Below, in pieces: positions 1 to 12,894 of a stretch of 64,000 nt of DNA. A program made the position numbers and the translations under genes. Every line of letters begins with the position of its first letter. The first letter of the stretch is position 1. The notes beneath the pieces are model-generated. The model was given only the letters and a program-made list of their open reading frames with translations, searched no databases and was not told where the DNA came from. Source of the DNA: Monosporascus cannonballus (lineage: Eukaryota > Ascomycota > Sordariomycetes > Xylariales); assembly GCA_004154925.1 (NCBI GenBank), contig QJNS01000148.1, positions 62,001 to 126,000 of the forward strand. The letters run 5' to 3'.

Positions 1-71
1 GTTAGTGTTCGAGCTAATAACGTTCCACTTTTAGTAGTATAATAATTACGTTCTTATTTTCGTGCCGTAAC
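1..71. repeat. Possible LTR 3' end, cut by window edge
   Basis: This stretch resembles positions 12895-12966, sharing the words TTCGAGCTAATAACGTT and CGTTCT with mostly transition differences. It finishes in CCGTAACA, like the CA-ending LTR termini elsewhere in the window, so it may be the end of an LTR that starts before the window. The start is missing, so the family cannot be set. Confidence 0.35.
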
Positions 72-127
72 AATTTGTTACTTTTTTCAGAGGTTGCGCG
101 GTTTATTTCTAAATTAGACAGCTAATT
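72..127. other. Spacer left of the copia element
   Basis: A short non-coding stretch between the putative LTR end and the copia LTR. It is less AT-rich than the following kilobases. I see no recognisable feature in it. Confidence 0.3.
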
Positions 128-259
128 TGTCAGATATAAGGAACATCAGTTGTGTATGTATTGATGACTAGTTGCAGGTGCTCTAGAACGCGCATTGCAC
201 TTTAAGGTGATCTGGTCCCGGAACATATATGTTTCGATCAGAGGGAATCTTCCGTATAT
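128..259 (-). repeat. Copia LTR, first part (interrupted)
   Basis: It begins TGTCAGATATAAGG and matches the LTR at 12508 through the shared words ACTAGTTGCAGG, AACGCGCATTG and CTTCCGTATAT. It is interrupted after CTTCCGTATAT by the gypsy element and resumes at 7387 with the GGTGCTAAAGCACC hairpin. Confidence 0.75.
255..259. repeat. Target duplication TATAT, left copy
   Basis: TATAT lies directly before the gypsy LTR start (TGTAACG) and again at 7382-7386 directly after its end (GTAACA). The uninterrupted copia LTR at 12508-12670 has a single copy at this point, which confirms the insertion site. Confidence 0.85.
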
Positions 260-691
260 TGTAACGAACCTGTCATACATCCACCTGGAGGTATAAGCAG
301 TATCCGAAAAGGGTCTTGATTTGCAGGTAACAATAAGGCGAAAAATGATTCAGTATGTTCGTTAAGGAGATTTCAAAGTACTTCTTTCTTAATTAGAGAA
401 CGGTATAATTACCTTTGGCTAAAAGCTTAAATTGATAGCTAAGGAGCGAAAAATTAAGTAAGTGGCTATTTACATAAAAAACCCAAACCTTATATATCCT
501 TTTTATCTTTTATGTTTTTCATAATCTCTGGGGATCTCGAAAAACCATGGTATCTGTTATTTACGAATCTCCTGGTATTTCTGGAAATTAACAGAAACCC
601 GAGGTTTATCCGATAAAAAGTGGAGATCCCGAACGTTTTTTAATTTCCTGGGCCTCCTTTAGGCCTAGTGGAATCCCTTTTAAACATAATA
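260..691 (-). repeat. LTR of gypsy element A (coding 3' LTR)
   Basis: This 432-bp LTR starts TGTAACG and ends with ATAATA, a mutated form of GTAACA. It pairs with 6952-7381. Differences between the two are overwhelmingly CA/TA and TG/TA, the RIP pattern. The segment around 510-650 is the best preserved part. Confidence 0.9.
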
Positions 692-1639
692 TTATTTCCT
701 TTTTTTTAGGATCTTTATTCCTAAAGATAAAAAAAATAAGTCCTTAATTTTTTTTCCTTCTTTGCGTTATAATATTATATTTAATTATATCGGATAAATT
801 TCGAAAACGTATTAAATTTTCTATTAAAAGTTGTTATAAACTAATTAAATCGATCTTTTAATTTGGTTTCGAAATTATGCCGTATACGCGTTATTTCGAA
901 AAAAAGTTTTTTTGCAAAATATTAAAAGGTCGAAAAAGTTATTAAAATTATTTGGTGGCTAATATTTAATTTTGCGATAAAAACCACATTTCGTTTTTAT
1001 CGCTTAAAAATATCTGGGCCGAAAAGTTCCGGATAAATTAAGAAAAACGTCTAGTTATTTAATAACTTTAAGAATTATTTAATTGCATTATTCGGTTAAA
1101 TTATTAATTTAAATAATTATATTTTAAAGGGATATCGTTTATTTAAAAAGGGCTTAAAAATATAAATAAATTAAAGAAACAAAAGAAATTGGATACGGAA
1201 AAGGATCGTAAAAGAAAGGAATAAATATAATTTGTTTTAAAGTTAAATACGTTAATAAAGGTATTTATTTTTTTGGATTAAAACGCCGTAAAGGTTAATT
1301 TAAATAAGGGACCGTTATCGTTTACGACCTTGGCCGCATTAAAAATGGTTGGTTAGGATTTTGGCGATAAAACGTCTTAATTAGGTCTATCGTATTTATC
1401 AAATAATTAAGTAATTTCCACATATTTTCTTTATATAAATATTTTTCTTATTTAATTAGGTACTGGATTTTATTTTTAATTATTTTAAAATTTAATATTC
1501 GTTTAATTTCGTATTTGTTAAAATCTTTTTCGAATTTTAAGTTTATTTTTAACGGGGCATTTTTAAATATTAATTTAAGTAAAAAAATATAAAAAATATA
1601 GTATATTTTTATATTTTTAGGTAATAACAATTTATAATT

Positions 1640-4600
1640 AATTTTGGAAATAATTTTGTCAATTTTAAACGGTTTAAATTTTTTAAAATTAAACTTATTA
1701 TTAAGTTTTTTTATTTTAATTTATAAAATGTTCGAAATTACGTTTTATTTTTGGCGTAATAAATAAACCTTATTTCCTTTCGTTAAAATTGGTTTTTTAA
1801 TTCTTTTTTTATTATAATATTAGGTTATCCGTCGTTAAAAAAATCGCAATTTATTTTGAAAACGGGTTTAAATCGTTTTGATTTTTATAATTAATATTTT
1901 TATTTTTGGGGTAATCGTAATAATTTTTGGTACTTTATTAAATAATTATTTAAGTCATTTTATTTTTATATTATATCCGTATATAACTATATAAAAAAAT
2001 ACGCCCATATTTTCGTTAATTAATATATTATAAGCAATCTGTATTAATAATAAAACTTTTACCTAATTATTTTGCTAATAATTAATATAATTTCGCAAAT
2101 ATTATTTTAAGGTTTAATTTAATTTTTCGATTTAATTATCCGTTTAGAAATAATACGTTATCGAAAATTTAAATTTAAAATTAATTTATTTAAAAAAGTT
2201 AATACCAAATTTTGAAATAAATAACGTATTTCGGTTTAAAACGATTTTTTTAGGTATTTTATATTTATTAAAATATTATCTGATAAAAACGTAAGCCAAT
2301 TATTTTGCCGTTATATTTCCTTTAAAAAATAAAAAATACCTATATTTAGTAAATCTATTAATAATTACCCATATTCCGTCGTATTCGATTCCAATAACTA
2401 AATTTTTAAATAAAAATAAGCTAATAATAAAATCTTAAATTATAATATTCCATACTTTATTAGGAATATCGGTATATTATAATAAGCCATAAGGCTTATA
2501 ACGTGCTGCCTTAGCCTTATTATAAACGTTATAATTTTTAATAATTATTTTAACCATACGGCGTAACTTAGGGAAATCATATTTTTTTTACAACCTTTAA
2601 ATGGTTTTAAAAATTCCTTAATATCTATATAATAAGTCCTTATAGAATTCCTTTACGAATTATTTTTGTTAATCCTTAAAAACATACATTTTGCCATAAT
2701 ATAATAATTAATCTTTAAGTTATTTTTTAACTGCTAAATTTCCTTTTATTTTTTTATATCGTAAAAATTCCGGAACCATATTAAAAGTTCGGTAATTAGT
2801 TTTTTTATTATTTTATACAGATATATAGTTTTATTTTTATTATATTATAACATTTACATACTTTTTTTGGGAATTTTGGAATCGTAATTTTTTTTACGAT
2901 TAAAAATATCCGCTTAAATATTTTCCTTTCCTTTACTATAATATATCTTAAAGTTAAATCTGGACAAAAAAATCTACCATTTTTTATGTTATTTATTTAG
3001 CTTTTAGGCTTTTATAAATCGCGTAAAGTTTTTGTAATTAAAATAAATATCAAAAGGTTTTTTTATTCCGTTAAAAAAAAGTTTTTATTCCTTAAAAACA
3101 TTAATAATTATTAATAACTTTTTGTCGTAAATTTGGTATTTAAATTCTATATTTCGAAATATTTTAAAATAATATATTACTGGGTATTATTTGCCGTTAC
3201 CTTTTTGTTATTCCAAAACTGCGCTTAAAGCATATTTTAAAATATTTGTTTTTAATCGTTTTGTTTTATTTAAATTTGACATCCTTACGATAAATCCGTT
3301 AATAATTATTTCTTTTAATTCCCGGAACGTTTCTTTTGTTTCCTCTGGAAATTCGAATTTTTTCTTAACGTATTCCTTAATAATAAATTTCGTTAAAAGC
3401 TTAATTATATTTTTATATCCCTTAATTAGGCCGCATACGTAACCCGTAAATCTTAAGATTTATCAAATATCTATAACGGTCGCCTTATTAAAAATAAGCC
3501 AATCCTTAATTGCTTTTAATTTGGAACGTTAAATTTGAATTTATCCTAATATAAAAGTAAATTTTAAAAAATCTAATTTCTAGGTATGCCATATACTTTT
3601 AATAAGGTTAATTCGAATATTAATTTCGTCCAGAATTCTAAGTATTTAAGCAATATATTTTTTATGTTCCTTTAGGGTTTTAAAGTAAATAAGGATATCG
3701 TCGAGATAAACAAATATAAATTTGTCTAAAAATTATCGGAAAGTAATTATTACCAAATTTTGGAAATTGGCAGAAACGTTAATAAATCCTATAAGTATTA
3801 CTTTATATTCGTAAAATCCATATATTATTTTAAATACCGTTTTCTATTTTTTTCCTTTGGCCATTTTAATACGGTAATAACTATTGCGAAAATTAAACGC
3901 CGTAAACTATTTAACTTTATTAGCATTTTCCTTTAAGGTATTTATGAAAATTAAAAAATATCCGTTTTTAATCGTAATATTATTTAACTATTTATAATCG
4001 ATTATTTTTCGGTAAATAAGGTTTCCGTCCTTATTAATCCTTTATTTATTATTTTTAATTTTTGGTATTATAAAAATTAAATATTTAATAAAGGAATTAA
4101 AAAATTAAATATATTTTTTTTTAAATTTAATTATATGCTTTTCCATAAAGCTTTTAATTTTTTTAGGTTTATATAATAAATTTTGTAAAACTTAAAATAA
4201 TACCCTTTTTTAATAAGTATCCGGTAATCTTATTAACCGTATAACGGTAATTCGTAATTTTCTTTATCTTTAAATAATTTTTTAAATCCTTAATATTCCG
4301 GAAATATTATAAAAATCTAATTAGGAACCCGTATTTCCTTAATAATATAACAAATTTCTCGATTATTTTTATTTGGTATTTTATCCCAAGAAAATATTCG
4401 TTTTTTCCAATTAATCCGTAAGTTATTAAAATAAAACTAAAGCATTTTTAAGATAATATCGTGTCCGGAGATATTAGCGATATCCAGTAAAACGCGTTTT
4501 TGGTATCCTTGAATTTGCATTAGGAATTTTTCCGTTTTTCGAAAAATTTGTCCGTTTTCGTAAGTAAATAAGCTGCCGTTTACCGTACGTAATTTATAAG

Positions 4601-5690
4601 ACTTTAATTTATATTTCCAGGAAATCTAATATTTTTCCGTTATTACGGGGGAAATAAAATTACTTTTTGTTCCGGAATTAATTATGGCCTTAAATACCTT
4701 ATCTTTATATCGGAAAAAAATCTTAATTTAATTACGCGTTTTTTTCGTTATTTCGTATAAGGTTTTGTTAATTAAAATTTCTTAATACCTTATTTTCAAA
4801 GGCTTTTATAATTTTTTGATTTTTGATAATTTCCGATTTAAATAAACTTTTATTCGCGAACTTTTTTAACAGCATATTTGATATACTGGTCGTTCTTATA
4901 CCGGAACTATATTTTCTTGCCGTATTTGCATTAAGGTTTCAAAATCTGATTTTTTTTCTAATTTACCCTTTTATTCCGTATTTCCCGAATTATGGGATCA
5001 AAAAAGTAAATTTCCGAAGGAGATATTCCCATATTTAGGAATTTGTATTAAATATAAAGTATCGGGAAATAATATAAGTATTTTTGCAATATAACTTTTT
5101 AATTCCGTTTTAATTTGGGATATAAATAATAAAACCTAAGGTATTTTGGTTATCGGGAAATTTTAATATATTGGCATTTATTATTTAATTCGGTAAAAAT
5201 CTTATTATTTTATCCGGGCCAAAAGTTATTATTTTTTTTAATTTTAAAATAAATAAGATAATCGTTTTAATAATAAATAATAAAATGTAATAAGTTATAA
5301 GGGTTTACCAATAATATCTTTTTGTAAATAATATATTTTGGGAATTCGTAAAATTTTGAAAATAATTATCCGTAATTATTAATATTTGGTTAAAGTTAAC
5401 CGTCCTTTATATATATCTTATATTTCTGGGAATTAAGGTAATATTAATATCTTAATTTTATGGTTATCTTAAAAACCGTTTATTTGGGATAATATTTATA
5501 GGCTTTAACTTTAAAATCCTGGCAAATAAAATAATTTTCGTATTTTAAGTTATCGTTTTAAATTTAAATAATTATAACAATAATAAATTCTGGCTGGAAG
5601 AAAATCAAATTAATTTTTTTTTCTTTTTCTGCCTTATTATCAGTTTTTATTTAGCTATTTTGGCTTTTTTCTGGGGTTAAAGAATTTTTC
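1640..5690 (-). pseudogene. pol: Degraded gypsy pol of element A
   Basis: Reading the minus strand from 5690 down, I can follow a protease block near 4650-4690 (an NSGT variant of the DSGA-type active site), reverse transcriptase about 3680-4130 with VYLDDILIY near 3686-3712, RNase H about 3000-3600 and integrase about 1900-2900. The YLDDIL box is intact, but the protease Asp has become Asn and dozens of stops interrupt the frame. In life this would have been the polyprotein that copies and integrates the element; here it cannot be made. Family assignment is firm, exact domain limits are approximate. Confidence 0.8.
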
Positions 5691-6800
5691 CTTTTTTGGA
5701 ATTCTTTTTAACAAAGGAACGATATTCGCTTTTGAAATGCCCTTTTTTGCTATAATTAAAATATTTTACTTTAAATTTATTTTTCTTAGGTTTTTTTAAA
5801 GCGGAATTTTTTTTTAAGGCTTGCCTTTATTTTTTTGGTTTAATTATTGGAACTTTTATTATTATTTCGTTTATCGGTCCTTTTTTTCTCGAAATACCGA
5901 TCAAAAATTCGTTAGTTAACGATAATAACCTTATTTATATATTTTGCAAAAAATCCAGTTTTAAGTTTTATATATAATTCGTTTTTGATTTAAGGTTTTA
6001 AATTATCATAATAAAAATAAAATAATACGTTTTTTGGTAAATTCGAAATAACGGCCAAACGGTTAAATTTTATTGTATATTTAGATATTAATTTGGTTTG
6101 ATAAAAAAAATAAAATTGCTTATTAACGTTTTATTTTTTATCGGGATTACCGAATAAAATATATATTTTTTTTTTAAAGTTTTCGTAATCGCTAAAAATA
6201 TAATTAATAAAATCCGAAAGTTTTTTTGGATATTTCTTAAGGTAATCCGTTAAAATAAGTTCGAATTATTGGCGAACTTATCCAAGTAATAATTAGGAAA
6301 TGGCCATTACTTTTTAATATTTTTCCGGCAGAAAAGTTTCATAAAACATAAATTAAAACCTTACTTAAACCAAAAATTTATCAGGGTTTTTTAATCCGTC
6401 GTAAAGCTTGGGGGGGGTTGGCTTATAGCCTTTAATATCTGGTATTCTATAGTAACCAGGGGGTGAAATAATTCCTTCCCGTATCCGAATTACGCCGAAT
6501 AATGGCAGGGTTAAGGCTTTTTTAAGGTTCGGATTTCTGCTATTAGGGCACTTAATTTTTCTTTCGCAATAAGTTTTTTCTTTTGGCTTTCGGCCCCATA
6601 TTTTTTTTTAACCTTTTCTTTAGCCGCTTCTTTTTCCGATTCCTTTCCCTAGACTTTAATAATATCCTTAGGGGCCGGGGTAGGTTGCTATTTGGGTTGC
6701 AAAGATAACGGGCCTCCTTAAAATCAAGTAATAAAGGGTGCCATATTATTAATTAATTAGAAAATCTTTTTAATAAGGGGTAAATTATTAAATTTTGTTA
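5691..6800 (-). pseudogene. gag: Degraded gag of element A
   Basis: The minus strand near 5705-5770 encodes a CCHC-knuckle relic, read as YFNYSKKGHFKSEYR, in which the expected cysteines are Tyr or Ser while the GH pair is kept. Upstream, at about 6380-6480, a proline-rich stretch matches the gag of the element at 43041-50210 (49072-49287). Cys-to-Tyr changes are what RIP of TGT/TGC codons to TAT/TAC produces. The rest is too damaged to delimit. Confidence 0.6.
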
Positions 6801-6951
6801 ATAACGTTTTTCTGGCTAATAACAGGGATCGTATATATTATTTATCTTTTAAATGTTATTTTGTATTATTATTTATATTAAGTTCAAAAAAGCTTATATC
6901 CTAATTAGGCGGTAAATTATCCGTTAATTATTAATTAAAAAATTATTAAAA

Positions 6952-7381
6952 TATAACGAACCTATTATATATCTATTTGGAGGTATTAGTAATATCCGAA
7001 AAAGGTTTTAATTTATAAGTAATAATAAGGCGAAAAATAATTTAATATATTCGTTAAGGAAATTTCAAAATATTCCTTTTTAAATTAAAAAATAATATAA
7101 TTACTTTTAGTTAAGAACTTAAATTAATAACTAAAAAGCAAAAAATTAAATAAGTAATTATTTATATAAGAAACCCAAACTTTATATATTTTTTTATCCT
7201 TTATGTTTTTTATGGTTTCTGGGGATCTCGAAAAACCATGGTATCTGTTATTTACGAATCTCCTAATATCTCTGGAGATTGACAGAAACCCGAGGTTTAT
7301 CCGATGGAAGGTGAAGATCCCGAATATCTCCAACTTCCTGGGCCTCCTTTGGGCCTAGTGGAGTCCCTTCTGAACGTAACA
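6952..7381 (-). repeat. LTR of gypsy element A (coding 5' LTR)
   Basis: This 430-bp LTR pairs with 260-691. It is sharply two-part: 6952-7200 is heavily AT-mutated, while 7205-7381 keeps near-normal composition (for example GGGCCTAGTGGAGTCCC). It ends CGTAACA, followed by the TATAT duplication. Confidence 0.9.
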
Positions 7382-7386
7382 TATAT
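7382..7386. repeat. Target duplication TATAT, right copy
   Basis: Right-hand partner of 255-259. The copia LTR resumes immediately after it. Confidence 0.85.
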
Positions 7387-7414
7387 AGGGTGCTAAAGCA
7401 CCCTTTGCTAACTG
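7387..7414 (-). repeat. Copia LTR, second part, with hairpin
   Basis: Continuation of the copia LTR cut at 259. It carries the inverted repeat GGTGCTAAAGCACC at 7389-7402, also present at 12642-12655. The end at 7414 is set by loss of similarity with the other LTR and is approximate. Confidence 0.7.
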
Positions 7415-10400
7415 ATATACCTCCTTAACACCTTAAAGCATTTACGGTATTAATTGTTATAACTTTTAAAGCTATAAATATCCATTTTAACTTTTTTTCG
7501 GCGATTAAATTTTCTCAATCAGCTAATTTTTTTAAAAGTGTTTTGTAAAACTCCTTTTATTAATCAAGGACTTTCGTAATATTTATTAATTTCAATTATA
7601 TTTTAAAATATTTAAAAGGTTTATGTAATTAAATATTTGTTAAGCCGTTAATTAATATATCGTTTGTAAATATAAAATCCATTCTATTTAAGCCCTTTTT
7701 TACGGCTTATTATAATTAATAATTATATATATTTATATACCGTAATTTCGTTATTCACAAGGTAATATTGGTACTAATAAGCTATATAATTTCTTAATTA
7801 TTATATTATATAATTAACCTTTTCATATTTTAACTAATGTTTAATTCTTTTACTTAATTACAAATTAAATAAGATTTTTCTATAATTTATATAATAAGTA
7901 ATAACTTTGTTTTTATTATAAAAATAATTATTATATCTTAATTATTCGTTCATTATTTTATTAGTCTTTTAAACATTTTAATAATATAAATTTAAAAGCT
8001 TTTTTAATGAATTATATTATTTACGAAAAAGATATCATTTTAAATATTTACTAAATTTTTACTTTCGAATTATAATATTAATGTTTTAATTCTGATTAAA
8101 TATAATATAATTCGATTACCAGCTTTATAATATATGTCGTCAAGGTTCAGATTAAATCGGATAAATTAAGATACCGTAAAGGATATATTGGATTATATAT
8201 TAATTATTACCAACAAAATAGAAACGATTTTTGTTTAATATTTATTAACAAAGGTTATATAGGCCAGATTAAAATTCGGTAATAACTTAATGTTAATTAT
8301 AAGTGTTTCTGAAAAGTTATGTAAATTTTTTTAAATATTAAATTAATTAAATTATTTATAAAAGTAATTGAAAATAACGAGATTTTAGTATTAAATTTAT
8401 TTTTAATTATTTCGGTATTATAGAATTATTATAAGTTTTTACTTAGTATTAAAATATACCGTTTTTATATTTATTAAATTAATTAATTGACGAAATTTTA
8501 ATTTGTTTCGTAATATATTATAATAATATTATTTATAAAAAGAATAAAATTCATAAGGAATATAGTTAAATCCTAATTTTTTAAATATCCTAGTAAAAGG
8601 CTTTTATTATAACAAAAATAATTCTTTTAATCCATATAATATTTTCCTAATTAGCAATATTTTATTACGTTATAAAAATCCTAAGGACATTTTTATATAT
8701 ATTTCGTAAAATAAATTAATATTTATAATGACGTTTATAATGTTATATTGTTTAAAATTTAAATCGAATTTAATCGTAATAACGATTACAATTCGAAATA
8801 ACCTTTTAACGAAAATAATTGCGTATATATTGTTATAAACGGTTTTAAATTATTAATTAGTTCGTATAATAAAACGAGTCTTATATTGTTAAATTTTGCT
8901 ATATATATTTTAATCTTTTGGCTCTAACAGAAAACTAATGAATAATTTTTCAAAATCGTATTTTTTTATAGTTTTTCAAATAACCTTTTTCGGCTTTACG
9001 AAATATTTCCTTTAATAAATATATATTTAATTTTTTTGGCCTTATAGCGGTAACTGTAAAGTATGTTTATATATCCGGTTTTATAACCTAAATACCTTTT
9101 TATATATCAAGGTATTATTATTTTTCCCATTAAAATAATACATATTTCAAATAATTAATCTTTTTCAATTTTCGCAGTTTATCGGCCGGTTATCGTACGT
9201 ACTTATAAAAAGGGCTAAACGTCTTATTTTAAATACGGCTTCCCATATTTTATATTCCTTTCGGATAATATTTTCTTAATTCGGAATATACGGGAAGCTT
9301 ACTTTTATAACCCGGAAGGAACTTTTATCTTTCACCGTTACTCTGGATTAAAAAATATAAAGGGAATTTAAAATTACCTTATTTTTATTTTCGGCATAAT
9401 AATCGTAATAGTTATTAAGGCAAACGTTAATAATAAAAATAATCCAGAAAACGGAAATACTTCGAATATAACGATCGTATAAGGATAATTAATCTTTTGC
9501 AAATTAAGATTTTTTCCTTCTTTCGTACGTATTTTATCTTAATACCTTTGTGGAATTATTATTTTTACTTAACCGTTAACTAAATTATTTTATTTAGGTT
9601 TTTATTATTTCTTTCTATATAAATTAAATAATTACCGTTTTAATTAAGTATTTTTACTGATTGCAATAATATTTATAACTTTTTTCTATAATATGCAAAA
9701 ATCGTTTTTTAAATTTGTAATATTATGTAAAAAAGTAATTTTCTCGTTAAATTATATATTTCGAATAATAATAATTTTATTAATTAATAAGTTTTAAATT
9801 TCCTACATATTCGTAAATCGGTAACGGACGAAATAATTAATTTACGTTTTGAAATTTAATTTTTAAAGTTTTTAATGTTTTCTTTATAGTGGTAATTATT
9901 ATAACGTAAGCTATATAACCGTATATTCGTAAATAAGCTTATTAAACCTTTCGATTAAATATTGCAATACGGTTTTAATATACCAGATAAATATAATAAA
10001 TTTTGTATAGGTTTGGTCAAAAAACTGCGTATTTAAAAATACAGTTATATAAATATATAATTAAGAACGAAAATAATTTAACGCTATTTTATATTATAAT
10101 TATTTTCTTCTTAATTATATTCCTTAAACACTTTGCGCCCTTATTCTGGGCCTAGATATATAATATTAAGAACTTAAATTTAATATTAAAAGAAAGTAAT
10201 TAAAAAATATTTTAAAATTAATAATTCTTTAAGATTTCGTTATTGCATTTAATTACTTATAAAAAACCTTATTTGGGTTTTTTAAGATTTTTTAAGGGTA
10301 TCGAAACGTTATAATTAATATATTTTGCTTTCGATTTTTGAAGTAAATATTCTAAATAAAATTTAAATATTTATCGGTAGCAAACATAAGGTATTTATAT

Positions 10401-12507
10401 CCTTTATAGTGTTTTTCAAAATTTATAAAATCGATAACAATTTTTTATCCTAATTAAGATGTTTTTTTAATTTGCGGCGTATTAATATTTTCGCCTTCGT
10501 TTTACCATATACTTAATATTCGACTATTATAAAACCCTTTAGGCGGATTTTCTTCGTATAGGATTATAACTAAACGATTATTTCGGGATCTAGATAACCT
10601 AATTTTAGGTATTATATAATACCGTTACCGGTCCGTAATGGTTTCGTTATTCTTAACTCAATATTTCGTTTATAAGTAACCCAAACTTTATAAGGTATTA
10701 TTACGTTAATATTTTCGATAATAAATTAATTGAATTTATTTATTAACGTCATAATTATTTAATTATACTTATTTCGAATATAATGATTAATTTCTTTATT
10801 ATCTTATTAATACCTTTTCTTTCTGAACTACCGGAATAATATCAAATTACATACGAAATTTTCGCAATAGGTTACGTCGTACAAACGTAACGTTTTCGTA
10901 TCGCTAAGGCTTCGAAACATTATATTAACCTTTCGGTACCTTTTAATCGGGATAAAGCTGTTATTTATATATATCTCGTTACCTTATCCGATAAGTTTAA
11001 AATTTAACAATCTGTTAATTAAATTAAAGATATATATTATATATCCTAAATCCAAAATAATTGAATTCTTTAGAAGGTAAAATAAGCTTCTTATAACGCT
11101 ATATTAATCAGTAATCAAAAAATAATATTTGTCGCAGCCTTTTTAAAAGTTAATCTATTTTTTATATAATAAATCTTTCCATAATTTTCGATAAGCTGTT
11201 AATTTTTTTCGTTAAAAACTAATCGGCGGAAATTCGTCTTTAGATATATTCTATTACCTTGTCGTTAAAACGGAAACCTTTTAAGGTTTTTCTAGGGAAT
11301 GTATAATAATAATGGGATAATATATGGTAATTAATCAGGTACGCTTTATAACGGATACTTTATACGTTTAATTTTTAACACTTTCGCTTATTACCGCTTC
11401 GGTCCGTATAAAAACCTTTACGGTTACCTCGTTTCGGCCTACGGCCTAAGGTCCTTCTTTACGGTTAAAAGTTAATATTCTTAGGATTTTCCTAATTAAT
11501 ATCGTCTTAATTAAGGAAATTTACAGATATCCCGTAAAGCGTTAAAAATATTATCTTAATATTTCTTAATGATTATTATAAATTCCTTATAATTCAGTAA
11601 TTTAATAAAGTTATTATTTTTTCTAATAACTAATCGTATTATTATTAATTTCAATTTTTTTTACTATCTGAAAAATAATTATCTAAGTCCCGATAATAAA
11701 GGCCAGTATCATACATAAATCGTTAATTTATATAATCGTTATTTTCGTTTCCCGAATATCATATTGTTATTCTTAAGCCATAATCCTTTACCATTTTACA
11801 ATTTATTCGTTTAGCTTTTTTGTTAACTTCGAAACTTATTTTAGCCGTCAGCGGTATTTCCGTTAGGTATTAATTAAAAATCTGCTATTATACACTTTAC
11901 TGGACTCGCCCAAGCCGCCATATTATTTTCGTAAGTTTTTTGCTTAAACAAAACTGGTTTTTTGATCGCTAAAAATATTAACTCTAAGACTTATTTCGTA
12001 AGGTTGTTAATGGTTTTATGGAAAGTATTGTATTTTTAACTTTTGTATATTTATATCGTAAAATTCTAATTATAGGTTTATTTATTTTCGGTCGTTATCT
12101 TAAAAATATTCGTTAAATAACTGGTATAATCGATTTTTTCGATAACTTCTCCGGAAGATATAAATATGGATAAGCAACCGCTTTGGGTATTAATGTATAT
12201 TGTATAACAAATTCGTCTTTTTAAGTACAAAGTTATATTAAACTTTATAGGTTTAATAAGCTATTAAAAGTTTTAATTAAAATCGATATAATTAAAAATA
12301 TTAAATGCGTATGCTCTAAATTAAAATTCGCTTTTAAAGCGATCCCAGTTCTTAGATCCCTTATAAATAACAGAAAACGTTAACGGTACGGTCGCCATCA
12401 TTATTATTGGCATATTTCGATAATTATAACTGATATAAAGCTTATATCCGTTTAAAAGTAGTTAATCAATTAATATATATTTTAACTAATCAAATAAAAC
12501 TCTTAAT
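7415..12507 (-). pseudogene. pol: Degraded copia polyprotein (gag-pol)
   Basis: The clearest part is reverse transcriptase on the minus strand at about 8400-8900. An IRLVLLYE-like block and an EIYIKMSLGFL block are followed by KILLIRKILYGLKE near 8585-8690. These match the copia order in which a PPGF box precedes the LYGLKQ box, with Gln changed or lost. Toward 7600-7700 there is a GLT-containing stretch like the end of copia RNase H. Gag, protease and integrase should lie between about 9300 and 12500, but I could not recognise them safely. Stops occur every few codons. Confidence 0.65.
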
Positions 12508-12670
12508 TGTCAAACATAAATGACATCAGTTATATATATATTAATAACTAGTTGCAGGTATTCTAAAACGCGCATTGTACTTTAAGGTGATCTAGTCCCG
12601 GAACATATATGTTCCGATCAGAGAGAATCTTCCGTATATGGGGTGCTAAAGCACCTTCTGCTAGCTGAGA
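12508..12670 (-). repeat. Copia LTR, uninterrupted copy
   Basis: A 163-bp LTR starting TGTCAAACATAAATG and matching 128-259 plus 7387-7414. It shows the insertion point of element A as a single uninterrupted TATAT, followed by the GGTGCTAAAGCACC hairpin. The exact 3' end is uncertain by a few bases. Confidence 0.75.
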
Positions 12671-12894
12671 AATTTACCCCGTTAGCTAAATGGGAAACGG
12701 ATTTCCAATTAATGTAATTATTTCGAACAAAGAGTAAAATTAACGCGTAATTCGAAAAGACGCTATGCAAAAAGCGGTTTTTCGACAAGGAACTTTTAAC
12801 TTTTAATTAGTTACATCGGAACGATATAATTAAAAAAGAACCTACTGTTATAATCCTTAGTAGCAACTAATAAGTATATAGAGCAAAACAAGGC
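12671..12894. other. Non-coding spacer, probably repeat-derived
   Basis: No frame, motif or repeat partner is visible in this stretch. Its composition is milder than its neighbours. It may be the body of the LTR whose end is at 12895-12966. Confidence 0.3.

Larger units (their letters stand above)
260..7381 (-). mobile_element. Ty3/gypsy retrotransposon A, nested in the copia LTR
   Basis: A complete LTR element of 7122 bp with 5-bp TATAT duplications on both sides. The LTRs are 260-691 and 6952-7381. Coding order on the minus strand, from high to low coordinates, is gag with a zinc knuckle, protease, reverse transcriptase, RNase H and integrase. Every frame is broken by stops of the C-to-T or G-to-A type. 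Its pol sequence resembles the element at 43041-50210 closely, and the two share one part of their LTRs, so they are related families. I saw no chromodomain. Confidence 0.9.
128..12670 (-). mobile_element. Ty1/copia retrotransposon, split by a gypsy insertion
   Basis: The two LTRs are 128-259 plus 7387-7414, and 12508-12670. The interior is 7415-12507. A gypsy element (260-7381) sits inside the left LTR; without it the element would be about 5.4 kb, a usual copia length. Reverse-transcriptase motifs read on the minus strand, so the coding 5' LTR is the one at 12508-12670. The interior is heavily mutated with stops throughout. I could not find a convincing target duplication at the outer ends. 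Confidence 0.75.
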
